Source: Bolinopsis microptera
Lineage: Eukaryota; Ctenophora; Tentaculata; Lobata; Bolinopsidae
Reading direction: 5' to 3'
DNA: 64,000 nucleotides
Assembly (NCBI RefSeq): GCF_026151205.1
Contig: NC_087082.1
Coordinates: forward strand, 17,701,401-17,765,400
Position 1 is the stretch's first letter. Each line of letters opens with the position of its first letter. A program made the translations under genes and the position numbers. Below, piece after piece: positions 25,878 through 37,969 of this stretch. A model generated the notes under the pieces. It was given only the letters and a program-made list of their open reading frames with translations. It was not told the origin of the DNA and ran no database searches.

Positions 25878-26876
25878 CTGAAAAGTAATATCACATTACT
25901 ATTTATATTAGCATGGAGCTGACACACGTACATCGCAAGAGGTTAATCGCAGTTTATTATTATAGGTTTAACAGCTCAGTTGGGCTTCTGAAGCAGCACC
26001 GTGCACTAGCTAATCAGTCTCCGTTTATCTAATCACGATTTAATTATCTTAATTATCTTAATTATAAGATAAAAATAAGCTTTATTAAATCGACTGCTCC
26101 AATCAAAAGAAGAGTTTTATTTTCTATTAAACATGCCGGGCGCACTTAGTTATTAATCTTTTAATTTCTTATATATTTTTATGATTCATACAATATCATA
26201 CAAATATTTTTCGTTTAGAAGGCATTGTTCATACGCCATACTTTCGACTTTGGTCTATGACTTGCGTAATCCATTATCCAAGTCTATATTTATTCTCTAT
26301 CTCTTCGAAAGTTTTGGTGACGAATGGACACTATACAAATTCCTCAACAGAACGTTTACTCGTCAGAACAAAAGAAGAAATGTATATTTAAATGTATTTA
26401 TTGTATATATAATTAATCTACTGAAATAATAACACATATCATATACGTTATGCGTGTATTGACTTCTTTAACAGTTGTGCCCTCTCAACACTTCTATTCT
26501 ATTTGTTTTCTTCTCGTGCGAGTTACATTCCAAGTAGGTATTATGATATTCTGATTTCAGGTATGAGACTTAGACTGATCACCGTACAAATTCAGAATGC
26601 CTTTTTTTATTTTCGTCTATCGTTTAAAATGCCGATTTTTTGTAAGATCAGGTTTTATCAATTACCTCCTGACGAGTATAATCTTTAAATACAAATTTTA
26701 TCCACAACAGAAGACTTGAAATTAATTAAAACATATAATTTAAGTGGAAAATGATTGTACGATTTTGAAATGAAAGTCAATGAAACCACTGTTTTATATA
26801 ATACTAGAGGTCGGTGCACTTAATATATGTCCAAGGTATTTTGAGATAAGAAGAGGCGTGGTATCTACCACAAGCA
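25878..26876. other. intron 7 sequence, no gene recognised
   Basis: AT-rich unique sequence. Short open frames at 26181-26429 and 26503-26688 have no splice context and no recognisable product. Confidence 0.4.
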
Positions 26877-27590
26877 ATAGCCTAACTAAAGTTTTACTGC
26901 CCGGAGAGACCTACTATTGGTGTAGAGCCTAACTAAAGTTTTGCTGCCCGGAGAGACCTACTATTGGTGTAGAGCCTAACTAAAGTTTTGCTGCCCGGAG
27001 AGACCTACTATTGGTGTAGAGCCTAACTAAAGTTTTGCTGCCCGGAGAGACCTACTATTGGTGTAGAGCCTAACTAAAGTTTTGTTGCCCGGAGAAACGA
27101 GAGACCTTCTATTGGTGTAGAGCCTAACTAAAGTTTTGCTGCCCGGAGAGACCTACTATTGGTGTAGAGCCTAACTAAAGTTTTGCTGCCCGGAGAGACC
27201 TACTATTGGTGTAGCCTAACTAAAGTTTTGCTGCCCGGAGAGACCTACTATTGGTGTAGAGCCCAACTAAAGTTTTGCTGCCCGGAGAGACCTACTATTG
27301 GAGTAGCCTAACTAAAGTTTTGCTGCCCGGAGAGACCTACTATTGGTGTAGAGCCTAACTAAAGTTTTGTTGCCCGGAGAGACCTACTATTGGTGTAGAG
27401 CCTAACTAAAGTTTTGCTGCCCGGAGAGACCTACTATTGGTGTAGAGCCTAACTAAAGTTTTGCTGCCCGAAGAGACCTACTATTGGTGTAGACTCGATA
27501 GCCTAACTAAAGTTTTACTGCCCGGAGAGACCTACTTTTGGTGTAGAGCCTAACTAAAGTTTTACTGCCCGGAGAGACCTACTATAGTGT
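26877..27590. repeat. about 47-bp minisatellite, about 15 copies
   Basis: Unit contains CCTAACTAAAGTTTTGCTGC, then CCGGAGAGACC and TACTATTGGTGTAGAG. Copies differ by small deletions (loss of AGAG) and single substitutions. Confidence 0.95.
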
Positions 27591-28589
27591 ATAATAATAC
27601 ACTAATAGTAACAAATTAGGTCATGTTATCCAGATCCGAGGCATCTGTTGACAGATGGGTTTGTTGATAGTTCTATATGTTTTTATCCTGTATTGAGTCT
27701 GCTTGTTAGGTATTAGTAAGGTATAATTAGGTATTAGTAAGGTATAATTATATCACGCACCGGTGGACCTTTGGTTATCGGAGGTCGTGTTTTAGTGTCA
27801 TGAAGCTGCTTATTATGTCCTGCATTGGTATGCATAGTACATTTTTTCTTTCCTATTTTTCTAGAGAGAAAAGTTCTGACTTACCTTAGGACTTCGGCGG
27901 TCGTGATTTTTGTCATGCTGTTTATTATGTTTATGTTCATCAAAGATTAACCATGATAAGACGGTATGCCGTGGCAGCCTTTTCTCTCTTAAGTTCTCTT
28001 GAAGTATGGGTTGAGAACTCCATCTTGCCTTGTTTACTATCTATAGACACTATGGCTGTCTTCACGAGACATACCTCAGTCCTGATCCAGTAAGGAGGAC
28101 GTAATAGGAAATCTCACCTTTCATTGGGTTCCACGCCCATGAAACCCCCAGGTTAACATAACTGAGCTTGTCAATCTAGAAGGCTACAAATCGAGCCTTA
28201 GAAAACATACGGTCTATCATCACTTTATTAAAAAAGATATTGTGTCTTGGTGTGATAATATTTTGGTATTTTGTTCCTGACGTACTGCTTTTTACGAGCT
28301 TTATGGGGTATCTTATTATCTTATAACCTGTACAAATACCCAATTACTTTTACAATATATACCATTATTTTGATTTCTGCTTGTTTATGAATTACTTTAC
28401 CGGTAGTTGAGAGCAGGCTCGCAACAGTTAAGTTTCCGACAGATACAGCCATATAAATATTTAAACGAAGTCTTACTTCAGCTCGTACCGGGAAATACCG
28501 AAATATAACATTTTAAAAACTGTCAAAACAATCGACTTCATGAAACTTGAGCTTAACGGTGATAAAAAGCATGTGAAATGTGAAATTAC
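27591..28589. other. intron 7 sequence with weak local duplication
   Basis: Two diverged segments (about 27780-27815 and 27893-27930) share CGGAGGTCGTG / CGGCGGTCGTG followed by TTTT, GTCATG and TTATTATGT. Nothing else was found. Confidence 0.4.
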
Positions 28590-28666
28590 CGGTATGGGTG
28601 GCAGTATAGGTTTGTTCAATGCTTCGTACAGAGTGTCGTACTCTTCGTCACTGTCACCATCTGCAT
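28590..28666 (-). CDS. exon 7 of large acidic orphan protein
   Basis: Encodes residues 1261-1286, DADGDSDEEYDTLYEALNKP followed by ILPPIP. The acceptor TACCCCCTCAG|AT was chosen over two nearby AGs because it fits phase 1 from exon 6. The donor is CCG|GTAATT, phase 0. It bridges the acidic exon 6 to the proline-containing exon 8, and the tyrosines in acidic context could be phosphorylated (inference). The 3.1-kb intron before it carries the 11-bp and 14-bp minisatellites. Confidence 0.75.
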
Positions 28667-28914
28667 CTGAGGGGGTACTTGTCAGTTTCCACGAGAAAAC
28701 AATCAACACAATGGTATTGTAACAATATGTACTACTAAAAGGTAACAAGAGAAACGTGTCAGCTGGATACGGTAAAAATAAGGCTGTTCACACAAAGTTT
28801 CTAAAGTGTGTAGGGAATCAGTAAGGATTCTTGAAGGGTTCAATATTGACTAGGTCTTCACTCTTCAGGCTGCGCTACACTTTTTAACTCGCCGAGGCAT
28901 GAAATGTGTTGCAT

Positions 28915-29180
28915 TGCTGATTGCATCTACATTGCATCTACATTGCATCTACATTGCATCTACATTGCATCTACATTGGATTGCATCTACATTGCATCTA
29001 CATTGGATTGCATCTACATTGCATCTACATTGGATTGCATCTACATTGCATCTACATTGGATTGCATCTACATTGCATCTACATTGGATTGCATCTACAT
29101 TGCATCTACATTGCATCTACATTGCATCTACATTGCATCTACATTGCATCTACATTGCATCTACATTTCATCTACATTGG
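28915..29180. repeat. 11-bp minisatellite
   Basis: Tandem ATTGCATCTAC units with interspersed ATTGG junctions, about 22 copies. It is open in all three forward frames because an 11-bp unit without stops simply cycles the frames; not coding. Confidence 0.95.
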
Positions 29181-29907
29181 TTCAATAATTTGTTTCCTTG
29201 ACGCGTATAAATAATATTTTGTTGCGAATCTGAACTGTAAAACACTGAAGATTGTCGATTAAAAAAGCAAAATTTTCTTGGTTTCTATTTTTAGTTTGTA
29301 TGAACTATTGTCTTGAACTTAGATACTAAAGTGTTTGTTTTTTTTTTCATATCATTGTTTTATCGCATGAACAACTACAAGGATATAAACATTTAGCTTG
29401 TTATTTATCAAGTTTAGATATTTCACAGTCGTGAAACTGCACTGATCAGCTCAGCTTGATCAATTGTCTATTGTTAATTGAGCCTTTGATATAATTGGGC
29501 ATATTATGGTAACAAGCTCTCGCAGCCCTTTGACCTCGATATATATATAATAACACAAGCGACTATTGACTAATTTTTAACGAATAGTTGAACACATTTT
29601 TCAGACTTAATCCTGTTTGATGATACTGTTGCGTATTTATATAGGAGCATATACAGACATTATCAATTATCATGAATATGGTACATCACCCAATAATGAA
29701 AATATGCTTCAGTCGGTGCAATGTGAATACTTCGGGTCAAATTATTTGTAATGGAGCTATTTCGAGAGCTAAGGTAATGTTATTCCGATATATAAGTTGT
29801 TTAAACCACCAGTCTACGGTTTTTAAATCCGAGTTGTTAGGTGGGAGTTATATAGCATGATTATAAAGCAGGCCCATACATACATATTATACACAGTTCA
29901 TACATAC

Positions 29908-30585
29908 GCAGTTTATTTGTCCGCCTTTATTTGTCCGCCTTTATTTGTCCGCCTTTATTTGTCCGCCTTTATTTGTCCACCTATATTTGTCCGCCTTTAT
30001 TTGTCCGCATTTATTTGTCCGCCTTTATTTGTCCACCTATATTTGTCCGCATTTATTTGTCCGCCTTTATTTGTCCGCATTTATTTGTCCGCCCTTTATT
30101 TGTCAGCCTATATTTGTCCGCCTTTATTTGTCCGCATTTATTTGTCCGCCTTTATTTTTCCGCCTTTATTTGTCCGCCTATATTTGTCCGCCTTTATTTG
30201 TCCGCCTTTATTTGTCCGCCTTTATTTGTCCACCTTTATTTGTCCGCCTATATTTAGCCACCTATATTTGTCCGCCTATATTTAGCCGCCTATATTTGTC
30301 CGCCTAAATTTAGCCGTCTTTATTTAACCGCCTTTATTTGTTCGCCTTTATTTGTCCGCCTATATTTGTCCGCCTTTATTTGTCCGCCTTTATTTGTCCA
30401 CCTTTATTTGTCCACCTTTATTTGTCCGCCTATATTTAGCCACCTATATTTGTCCGCCTATATTTAGCCGCCTATATTTGTCCGCCTAAATTTAGCCGTC
30501 TTTATTTAACCGCCTTTATTTGTTCGCCTATATTTGTCCGCATATATTTGTCCACCTTTATTTGTCCGCCTCTATTTGTCCTCCT
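29908..30585. repeat. 14-bp minisatellite
   Basis: About 48 copies of TTTATTTGTCCGCC with variants (TATATTTGTCC, TTTAGCCGCC, GTCCACC). A longer block near 30220-30330 recurs at 30400-30510, showing higher-order duplication. Open frames of 108-142 codons are repeat artefacts. Confidence 0.95.
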
Positions 30586-31802
30586 TCAGCTATCTAATTG
30601 CCATCAGTTATCAAGCTGGTTTATCTCACGCTTGACCTTTCACCACTATAGCGAATATCTCCCACGAGAACAAACAGTTTCCCAATCCGAGGGGTTGGGC
30701 AACTTCGTCGATGCCCATGTCCATTCGACCAAATGGCCATAATAAAGCATTCGACACAGCCAAAAAAGTTTCAAAAGTATATTCGCTTTTGTTGGCTGGT
30801 AACTGTTGACCGTAAGTCTTGTATTTAGATATGGGTACACGTATAAATCTACATCTGTACTAGTACCTTGGTCGAACTATGATTGGAAAAGTTTGCTTAA
30901 AATGAGTTTAAAGTAAAGCTAAACACTAAACAGTGCTATTTTTACTCACAAAGATTTAACTAATAGACCATTAGACAATATTAGTCACGATTATCATGAT
31001 CATTTGATTCATATCATTACATAACCTACGATAACATGTAACCATACAATTACACGATTACAAATGTAGATGCAGAGGACCGTTAATTAAAACTGTCAAC
31101 TAACCGTTAACTGTGCCTGAAACTGTCCGATTCCGGCCGGTTTAATCAGTAGAAAAGATAAGGTAATGAGTCATTACTACTTACTAGTGGCTTGTTCATT
31201 TGTTATCGACAGTAAACAGCAGCGGCTCAGGGTCCGTCATTCGCCAGTACTTAATAATAACCAGAGAAGTACCGGTGTGAACTTGTCTACGTAGTATCTT
31301 AGGAGCCATCGAAACTAAAGTCATGACTATTTATTATGTGAGTAATGAGTATATGCAAAGAACAGTGTTGAAGGTTGATGCAGTTCACTAGTTTGTAAGT
31401 TTTTATAAGTACTATAATTATTTCTGTTGTTACTAAATATTTACCTGCGTAATTATGCATGCTATGTTTAATATATCCTTTCTTGTAAACTGCATACTAC
31501 GTACTTAATGAACGCATGAATATTGTTTATATGATACTTATCAAGGCTCGGCAAGTTCACACTTATTTAAGAAACTTAGTGGTATCGTTTACAGTAAAAC
31601 ATGTTTGACGACGTCGGGAAATGCTATGTTGTACAAAATCATATCGCCGTTCACAATTCAACAGGTCGGGTACTAATAAACTTATCATAATGAAGTTAAG
31701 GAATAAGGTAAGGCTGGCGCAGAGCTTGGCACACGGTGCAGCTATAATAATTTACACATATAGCAGTTAAAACAAGTAGAAAAACAATTAAAAAGGACTA
31801 AC
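30586..31802. other. intron 6 sequence, no feature recognised
   Basis: Unique AT-rich DNA between the minisatellite and exon 6. Nothing supportable. Confidence 0.4.
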
Positions 31803-34800
31803 CAAAGCTAGTAGTTCTGAGTAGATGTCGTGTGACAGTAGGGGTGGTAGGTTGAGGAGTTGGAGTATCTCTGAAGGGATAGGGAGGTTCAGGAGTCTCG
31901 TATCCCGGGACATCAGGGTCATCATCAACATCCAGTAGTTCATCAATACCCGCTAACACTTCATCAATCTCAGAGATTTCATCATCAGCAGCTTCAGAAG
32001 CAGCTGTTGTGTCGTACGGTGGAGGTGCTATGAAGGAGAAGTCAGGCGTATTTTCCATGTACTTCTCCATGTTGTCGGTGATAAAGTTGATTATTGCCGA
32101 TTCAGAGCTTGAATCTCGTGGAGACACCTCCTGATCACCATTTTGGGACACGTTTCTCATCTGAAGTTGGGGCACTTCGTCTGGCTCTGCTCTAAGGAGA
32201 AGCTCTTCTGGGGCATCAACCTCATCGAAGAAGTTATCCAAATCATCCAACAAATTGTCGTCACCAGGTTCATTTGCAGCCATCAGCAGCTCAGCTTCGG
32301 AGATCAAAGAATCTATCTCCTCAGTGATGTCTCTTTCAAACTCATCGTCATCGTATAAGAAATCTTCGTCTAGAGGTTCAGGAAGATCGATACCAAGATC
32401 TTCAATAACTTCTATATCTCCTCCAATCGCATCTATCATATCGATTGCTCTTTCAATGCTGGGTAGATTCTCAATATCTTGCACCTTTCTGATAGATCTG
32501 CCATCTTCGCTAAAAGAGTCTTCAACGACAACCAAAGAATCCTGTCTTTCGGATTCATCAGACTCATGGATGCTATCGGGGATAGACTCAAGGCCCGGCA
32601 TGTCGTCCTCAGAGTCACGGAAATTCATGTCTACGATATGGACAAACTGGTCTTCATCTTCTTTTTTACTTTTCTCAAGGACTTCAGGTTCTTCAAGAAT
32701 ATCTTCAAGAATCTCCTCTGCTTTTGGTTTTACTATGGCTTCCTCAATTTGAGCTTCTACAATTTGAACTACTTCAATTTGAACTTCTTCAATTTGAACT
32801 TCTTCAATTTGAGCTTCTATAATTTGAGCTTCTTCAGTTTGAGCTTCTTCAATTTGAGGTTCCTGGATTTGAGTTTCTTCAATCTGAGCTTCTTCAGTTT
32901 GAACTTCTTCAATTTGAGCTTCCTCGATTTTAGTTTCTTCGATTTGAGCATCTTCAATTTGGTTCTCTACGACTTGAGCTTCTTCGACTTGAGGTTCTTC
33001 AATTTGAGGTTTCTGGATTTGAGCTTCATCGATTTGAGATTCCATAACTTTAGCTCCTAAAATGTTAGCTTCCAGTTGCACAATTCTAGTTTTCACAATT
33101 CGAGTTTTCTCAATTTGGCTTATTTCCCTTTGAGCTGCGTAAAATTGAGCGTCCACTATTTCAGCTCTTTCGCTTTGACTCTCTTCACTTTGGCCTTCTT
33201 CACTTTGAGTTTCTTCGATTTTATCTTCTTCAATTCGAGCTTCGTCTATTTGACCTTCGTCTATTTGAGCCTCCTCCAGAATAGGTATCTCTGAAATGGC
33301 TGGTCGAATTTCTTCAGTAGTGCCCTTGTAACTATTTACAATCTCATCAGAATCTAGAACAGTGTTGCTATAAACTTTGATGTCAAAGTTGTCGGCGTTT
33401 TCAGAGCTATCATTCCCTTCAATATCATCTTCAGTCACGTCAAAAATCATGCCGTTTATATCTCCTTCAGCAGCTTCGGAAGAAGACTCTTGTTGAGGTG
33501 AATCTTTGGCAGCCAAGAAACTGGATTCATTACAGTAGAAAGTTATGACAGATCCTTGATGGACCATCATTGGAGTGTGTCTCTCCTCAATCTGACCTTT
33601 CAGTTTCGAAGTTGCAGAGATATGTTTTTCTGATGTTTTCGACCGATCGTTATGGAAAACAAATTTGTCGGGGTTTGTCTCGCTTTCGCTATCTTCTTCA
33701 ATGGAGTCATCAACGACAACAAACGGTTCCTGGTCTGGCGCAGTAGCAACTTCTTTATCAAGTCCACTCATTCCGTCATTCGACTTCGGCAATTCTATCG
33801 TTCCAAACTCAGCAGTGTCGACCGATGCTGAATCCTCTCTTCTTCTTATAGAGTCTTCAATCTCTTGCTTCGTTACAGCAGAAACATCAACCCCAGGGTT
33901 GTAAAACGAAATTATATCTGGAAACTCTTCAGTGACGACCAGTACCGAGTTGCTCTTCCTTAGCTCGGGTTGTGATTGGGAATGGGATGGCGCTGTAGCT
34001 ATAATATTGTGGGTAGGTAATCTAGGTATATCGGGTAGATCACTTCGATTACTAAATACTTTGATATCACTGTTGGTAGTGTCTTGGGTATCGATTGCGT
34101 CATCTTCACAATGAATGTCTGGCAAATCTATGTGTATTACATCGTCTGTTCTGGGCATTTCGTGGGGATCTTCGGTATCTGATGCTTCCACATTCGAAAC
34201 TTCTAAAGCTTCCAAAAAGCTTTCTTCAGAACTGTAAAATGAGATGACAGATCCCTGATGAATCATCAACGGTGTTTTCCTCTTTCCAGAAGAATGTTTT
34301 GGTGTCGAAGTCGCAATAGTACTAACGGGTACTGTACTAGCGGATACTGAACGATCATTCTCGAATACGAATTGATCGGGATTGTTTACGGACGTATCCT
34401 CATCTTTGGGGGATTTGAGCTCCTCTTCATCAGCTTCAGCTTCATCTGAACATTGCTCGTCTTGAGCTATTACCGGTTCAGTATCGTATGCCTGAAGGAG
34501 ACTTTCTTCGCTATTGTAAAAGGAGATGATGTCCGAAAAGTTGAGGGAAATATACGGTTTTCGAAAATCGGATTGCGATCTCGGGGGTGGGACTGACAAA
34601 GAATATCTCAGCTTCCGGGGAGTCTCGGTCTTTGTTTCAGTCTGAAGGAAACTGATGATATCTTTGTTGTTCGACTCATTCTCTTTGTTACTTCCATCAG
34701 AAGTATTACAGTCAGGGGTCGTCTCTCCTACTGTCTCTGTAGGCACATATCCATCAGACCCAGCCTCATTCTCCTCTTCCAATGTCTTCTGTCGGCCTAT

Positions 34801-35154
34801 CTCAGTTAGGAAGAATGTGATGACATCTTTCTTGTTAGGGGAAACATAAGGGCTAGTCAAGTCTGCTGTCTCAATCTCAAGAGGTTTCTCAGCCGATTCC
34901 ATATCTACAGACGATTCAATACAAGAGGGAGCGGCAGCAAAAGAAATGATGTCCTGGTTCGCACCTACATCCTCAGTCAGCGAATCCTCATCATAACAAT
35001 CCTCGTTATTTGGCAGGTTCTCTTTGTCAAGGCTTCGATCGTTTACTAACGACTCGTACTTTTCAATTAAAGTAGGTGAGATGTAGCCGTCGCATGAGTT
35101 GCTAAAAAGGAAGCTGCCCCCTAGAACAACAGGCCGGCCCGGCGTGGATGCGTC
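31803..35154 (-). CDS. exon 6: giant acidic repeat exon of orphan protein
   Basis: A 3,352-nt internal exon giving residues 144-1260. It opens at TTTTCAG|GAC and ends at the donor TTTG|GTTAGT. An ATG lies 18 bases upstream of the acceptor, but exon 5 joins in phase, so I treat that ATG as intronic. The protein is strongly acidic and low-complexity. A short motif, D-I-I-S-F-Y or G-S-V-I-S-F-Y, recurs at about residues 211, 253, 308, 351, 444, 556 and 677. Larger modules starting D-[QK]-F-V recur near 403, 639 and 978. Residues 768-949 are imperfect pentapeptides such as AQIEE. A PPPY motif (PPxY class, WW-domain ligand) sits near 1187-1190. The part just before the exon end is Pro/Thr-rich. 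No signal peptide, membrane segment or catalytic motif is visible. A scaffold or adaptor role is inference only. An exonic stop just after the GTTAGT donor would give a shorter isoform if this intron were retained. Confidence 0.9.
32737..33282 (-). repeat. coding minisatellite (15-bp units, QIEE pentapeptides)
   Basis: Inside exon 6, degenerate 15-bp units encode pentapeptides of the form x-Q-I-E-E, about 30 or more imperfect copies. Some units vary to QSEE, QTEE, RIVK or QVVE. The frame is preserved throughout, which supports real coding. A 15-bp unit lets copy number change without frameshift, so length polymorphism is likely. Confidence 0.85.
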
Positions 35155-36156
35155 CTGAAAAGAGCGGCTCATTTACAAGTTGTTGGCAATGTGTCGGATA
35201 CATGGTGGGGCAGATGGGGTACCCGGTTAGTATTGGTGGGGCTAACGACTGTCATGTGTAATCGATCTAACACGAAGTTGGACACCAAGCTAAACGAAAA
35301 GTACACTAAAACCTAAACGCCCTTATGCAAGACCCCCTGGCAGGGTCACTCTGCAGGTTGCCATGGCAACCAGGATAGCGAATGATTTTACTACGCTCAT
35401 TAACAGATTTGGTGGCGGTTAGGCAAGTAATTTGATACATGATAGTGGGGAGAAGAATAGCTCGAAACATGAGGTATTGAAGTGCTAACTGGATAAAAGA
35501 GGGGCGTGCGGTGGCATTTAGAAATTGCTCTGTATCATATTCCAAGTGGCAGTTAGAAAACTGCTCTGTATTTTGACTTAGTCCGAGTCGACAGAGCAAT
35601 ACTTCGATAGTTATGATATACCGTTGGTGATGGGAGTTAAGGGAAAATTAATTCTTACATGCATCCCAGTAGATAATCATACGTAAAAACAAGTCTAACT
35701 TTGCAATTAGTTGATTTTCCAGACATAAACTTGAAGTAAAATTACTGAACATTAATGAGCTGCGCCGGTTGCGCAATTTTGCAAAACTTAACGTAAATAT
35801 TAATAAACAACAACTACATGAAACTACATGCCAATAAAATACAGTTGGACACTGTCAATAACCATTACGGGAAGAAACAACAGAAACACATACAATATCA
35901 CCTCTCTGGCAGTGAATGGTTCCCTCATAAAGATATTGAACAGAATCACAGTACTACATTCATAACGTCCTGTTCTTATCAAACAACCCTTATTACTCCA
36001 TTATATATATACGGGTGCACTGTGCATCTTTACTCTTTACAATTACATGTAGGTTTACATACACCTCGTTACTTATGTAAGACGGTTTGAGCAAGGTAGA
36101 TAAACACAGCGTACAGCTGTGCTTCCCCACACTTGTAATCAAAACAAATAACAAAC
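35155..36156. other. intron 5 sequence, no feature recognised
   Basis: Unique sequence between exons 5 and 6. The open frames here (up to 97 codons) lack coding character. Confidence 0.4.
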
Positions 36157-36278
36157 CTCTGCCGATTTGTGTCTCTTGTCGTCAGCAGTTGGGTCTTTTG
36201 ACTCGTCCGGAGAAATGGTGTTGAAAATGCAGATCAAATCCGGGTGGATCATGTAAATTCTCTTCGAGTAATCTAAAG
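36157..36278 (-). CDS. exon 5 of large acidic orphan protein
   Basis: Encodes about residues 103-143. It starts with LDYSKRIYMIHPDLICIFN, a hydrophobic, probably folded stretch, and then turns charged (SPDESKD, DDKRHKSAE). The acceptor is TCTCCCAG and the donor is GTTTGT. Two of the three frames contain stops. The open one fits phase 1 in and phase 0 out, which matches exon 6. Exons 3-5 together (about 115 residues) are the best candidate for a globular N-terminal domain. I cannot name it. Confidence 0.75.
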
Positions 36279-36559
36279 CTGGGAGATAAGTGAGAAGTAA
36301 TCTAAAGCTGGAGAGAAGTGCTAATGTTGTAGAACTATAGATCTACTAGACTAGTGTTGTAATATCAATTATTATGCAACAGGAGGATCAAAAGGGTATT
36401 CGTTAGGGGCAACTGGAGTACAATCTCATACATGCACAGTAAAGTCACAACATGCAAAAACATGATTCGTTAGATTAGCGATGGACAGAAAAACAAACAA
36501 ACATAAGATAGATCTGCCTTACATAACTTTAAAAAATGTTCCACCAACATGGTACTCAC

Positions 36560-36654
36560 GAATAAAGGTTTCTACTTCACTCTCGTTTAGATCTTGGTTT
36601 TCATCATTAAAAGCTTCCTGTCTTAATAGAGGATATCGTTTTATATCCTGCATT
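36560..36654 (-). CDS. exon 4 of large acidic orphan protein
   Basis: Encodes about residues 71-102, including MQDIKRYPLLRQE followed by an acidic stretch ending in VETFI. The acceptor is GGTGCAG, the donor is GTGAGT, phase 2 in and phase 1 out. It matches both neighbouring exons. The KRYPLL string loosely recalls a conserved piece of Dbl-homology RhoGEF domains, but no other DH element is present, so I do not call that domain. Confidence 0.75.
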
Positions 36655-37969
36655 CTGCACCCCTAGGAAGGTACGACAAAATATCGAACAAAGCTCGCGT
36701 ACAGACAAAACGACAGTAATTAATAAGGCACCGGCCAGGCGAGAGTTAGGAATAAATGGGAATTAGCACGATGGAAGATATTTAACTGCTTCAGAGGTTA
36801 AATATCGGAAGGGGAGTGGAGTAAGTTTTGGTAAGGATGTTTGGCCGACAGAAGAAATTTTCATATGTTATTCTAGGGGAATGTCACATAAAACGTGCAA
36901 CAATCTCTTGCAAGGTTGATCGAACAACAGCACCAGGATATGATTCAACGACAAATATATTCCAGATATGTCAATATTACAGATATTTCAACATTGAAAT
37001 CCCAAAGCGTCCCGGCCAACCGCAACAAGGCCACAATTTAGCAACCTGACATATACTCATACACCAGTAAGTAAAATAATGGCTGCTATTAACTGTGGTG
37101 GAGGTAAACATTTGAGTTTAGCTGAGAGCCAAGCTCCTCCAGCCTGTACACAGTCTATTAACCACTGGAGAGATAGAAAAGAGAACGCTAATTCGCTAAA
37201 GACTTCCGTTCATCTCCAATGACAAAACGCTATGCGTCTCAGCAGAAGTCCAGGATCGTCTAATCAGAGCACAGAGGAATGACACGTGATTTAGCAAGAA
37301 CCAACCAGGAAGAAGGGTACAGGTCACGTGGTTATGAAATCCAATGACCGCAGGGTAGGTAAGCTACGTGGATCTATCTGAGAGGAATCCAGTGAGTCAG
37401 TCGGCCAGTTAAGTTGCAGTTGGAGAAATTACCTAATTATAAGGGTTTAAAGGCACGGTTCTAAGTTAAAAGTCAGGTGGTAATGTGGGAATTACAGACG
37501 AATCGTCTACCAAAAGTACATGTATGTTGTAGACGAAAGCGATGAATAGGTAGCGTTAACAAGTATCACAACCCAGTAAATGAGTAAAGTGAATGTATTG
37601 CCTTCTGTTTGCAGGAAAGCAAATACAAAGTTGCACGGCGTAAAGGTCGCGTGATGACGTACAAGTCGTTTATCTACTCAATTACAGTTACTCGCTGAAA
37701 TTATATTTATATATAAATATAATTTAACAGAGTAACTTTAATTAATTGTGTCCATGAATGGAAACACTGCATTCTGCAAGTGCAACCAGCAGATCTATGC
37801 ACGACGGGGTAAAACCTAAAAGACACAATTTTATGAAATTAATAGACCATACATATCATAAAGTGGACCATTCTACTTTCATCAGTATTGCTACTATTTG
37901 CGAGGAACACCACGTTTTAGTTATGTTAAGCAGCATTATAAGGACCGTTAACAGAAGAAGTTTTCTTGG

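Noticed and set aside
28899..30307. Several forward open frames of 94-142 codons
   Set aside because: They lie in 11-bp and 14-bp minisatellites and are open in all frames.
32143..34849. Plus-strand open frames of up to 193 codons
   Set aside because: They are antisense shadows of the repetitive exon 6.
35155..35172. ATG just upstream of exon 6 as the gene start
   Set aside because: A good acceptor lies between this ATG and the coding body, and exon 5 joins there in phase, so the ATG is probably intronic. It remains possible for an alternative transcript.
36560..36654. RhoGEF (DH) domain suggested by KRYPLL
   Set aside because: Only a six-residue resemblance; no other conserved DH region appears in neighbouring exons.
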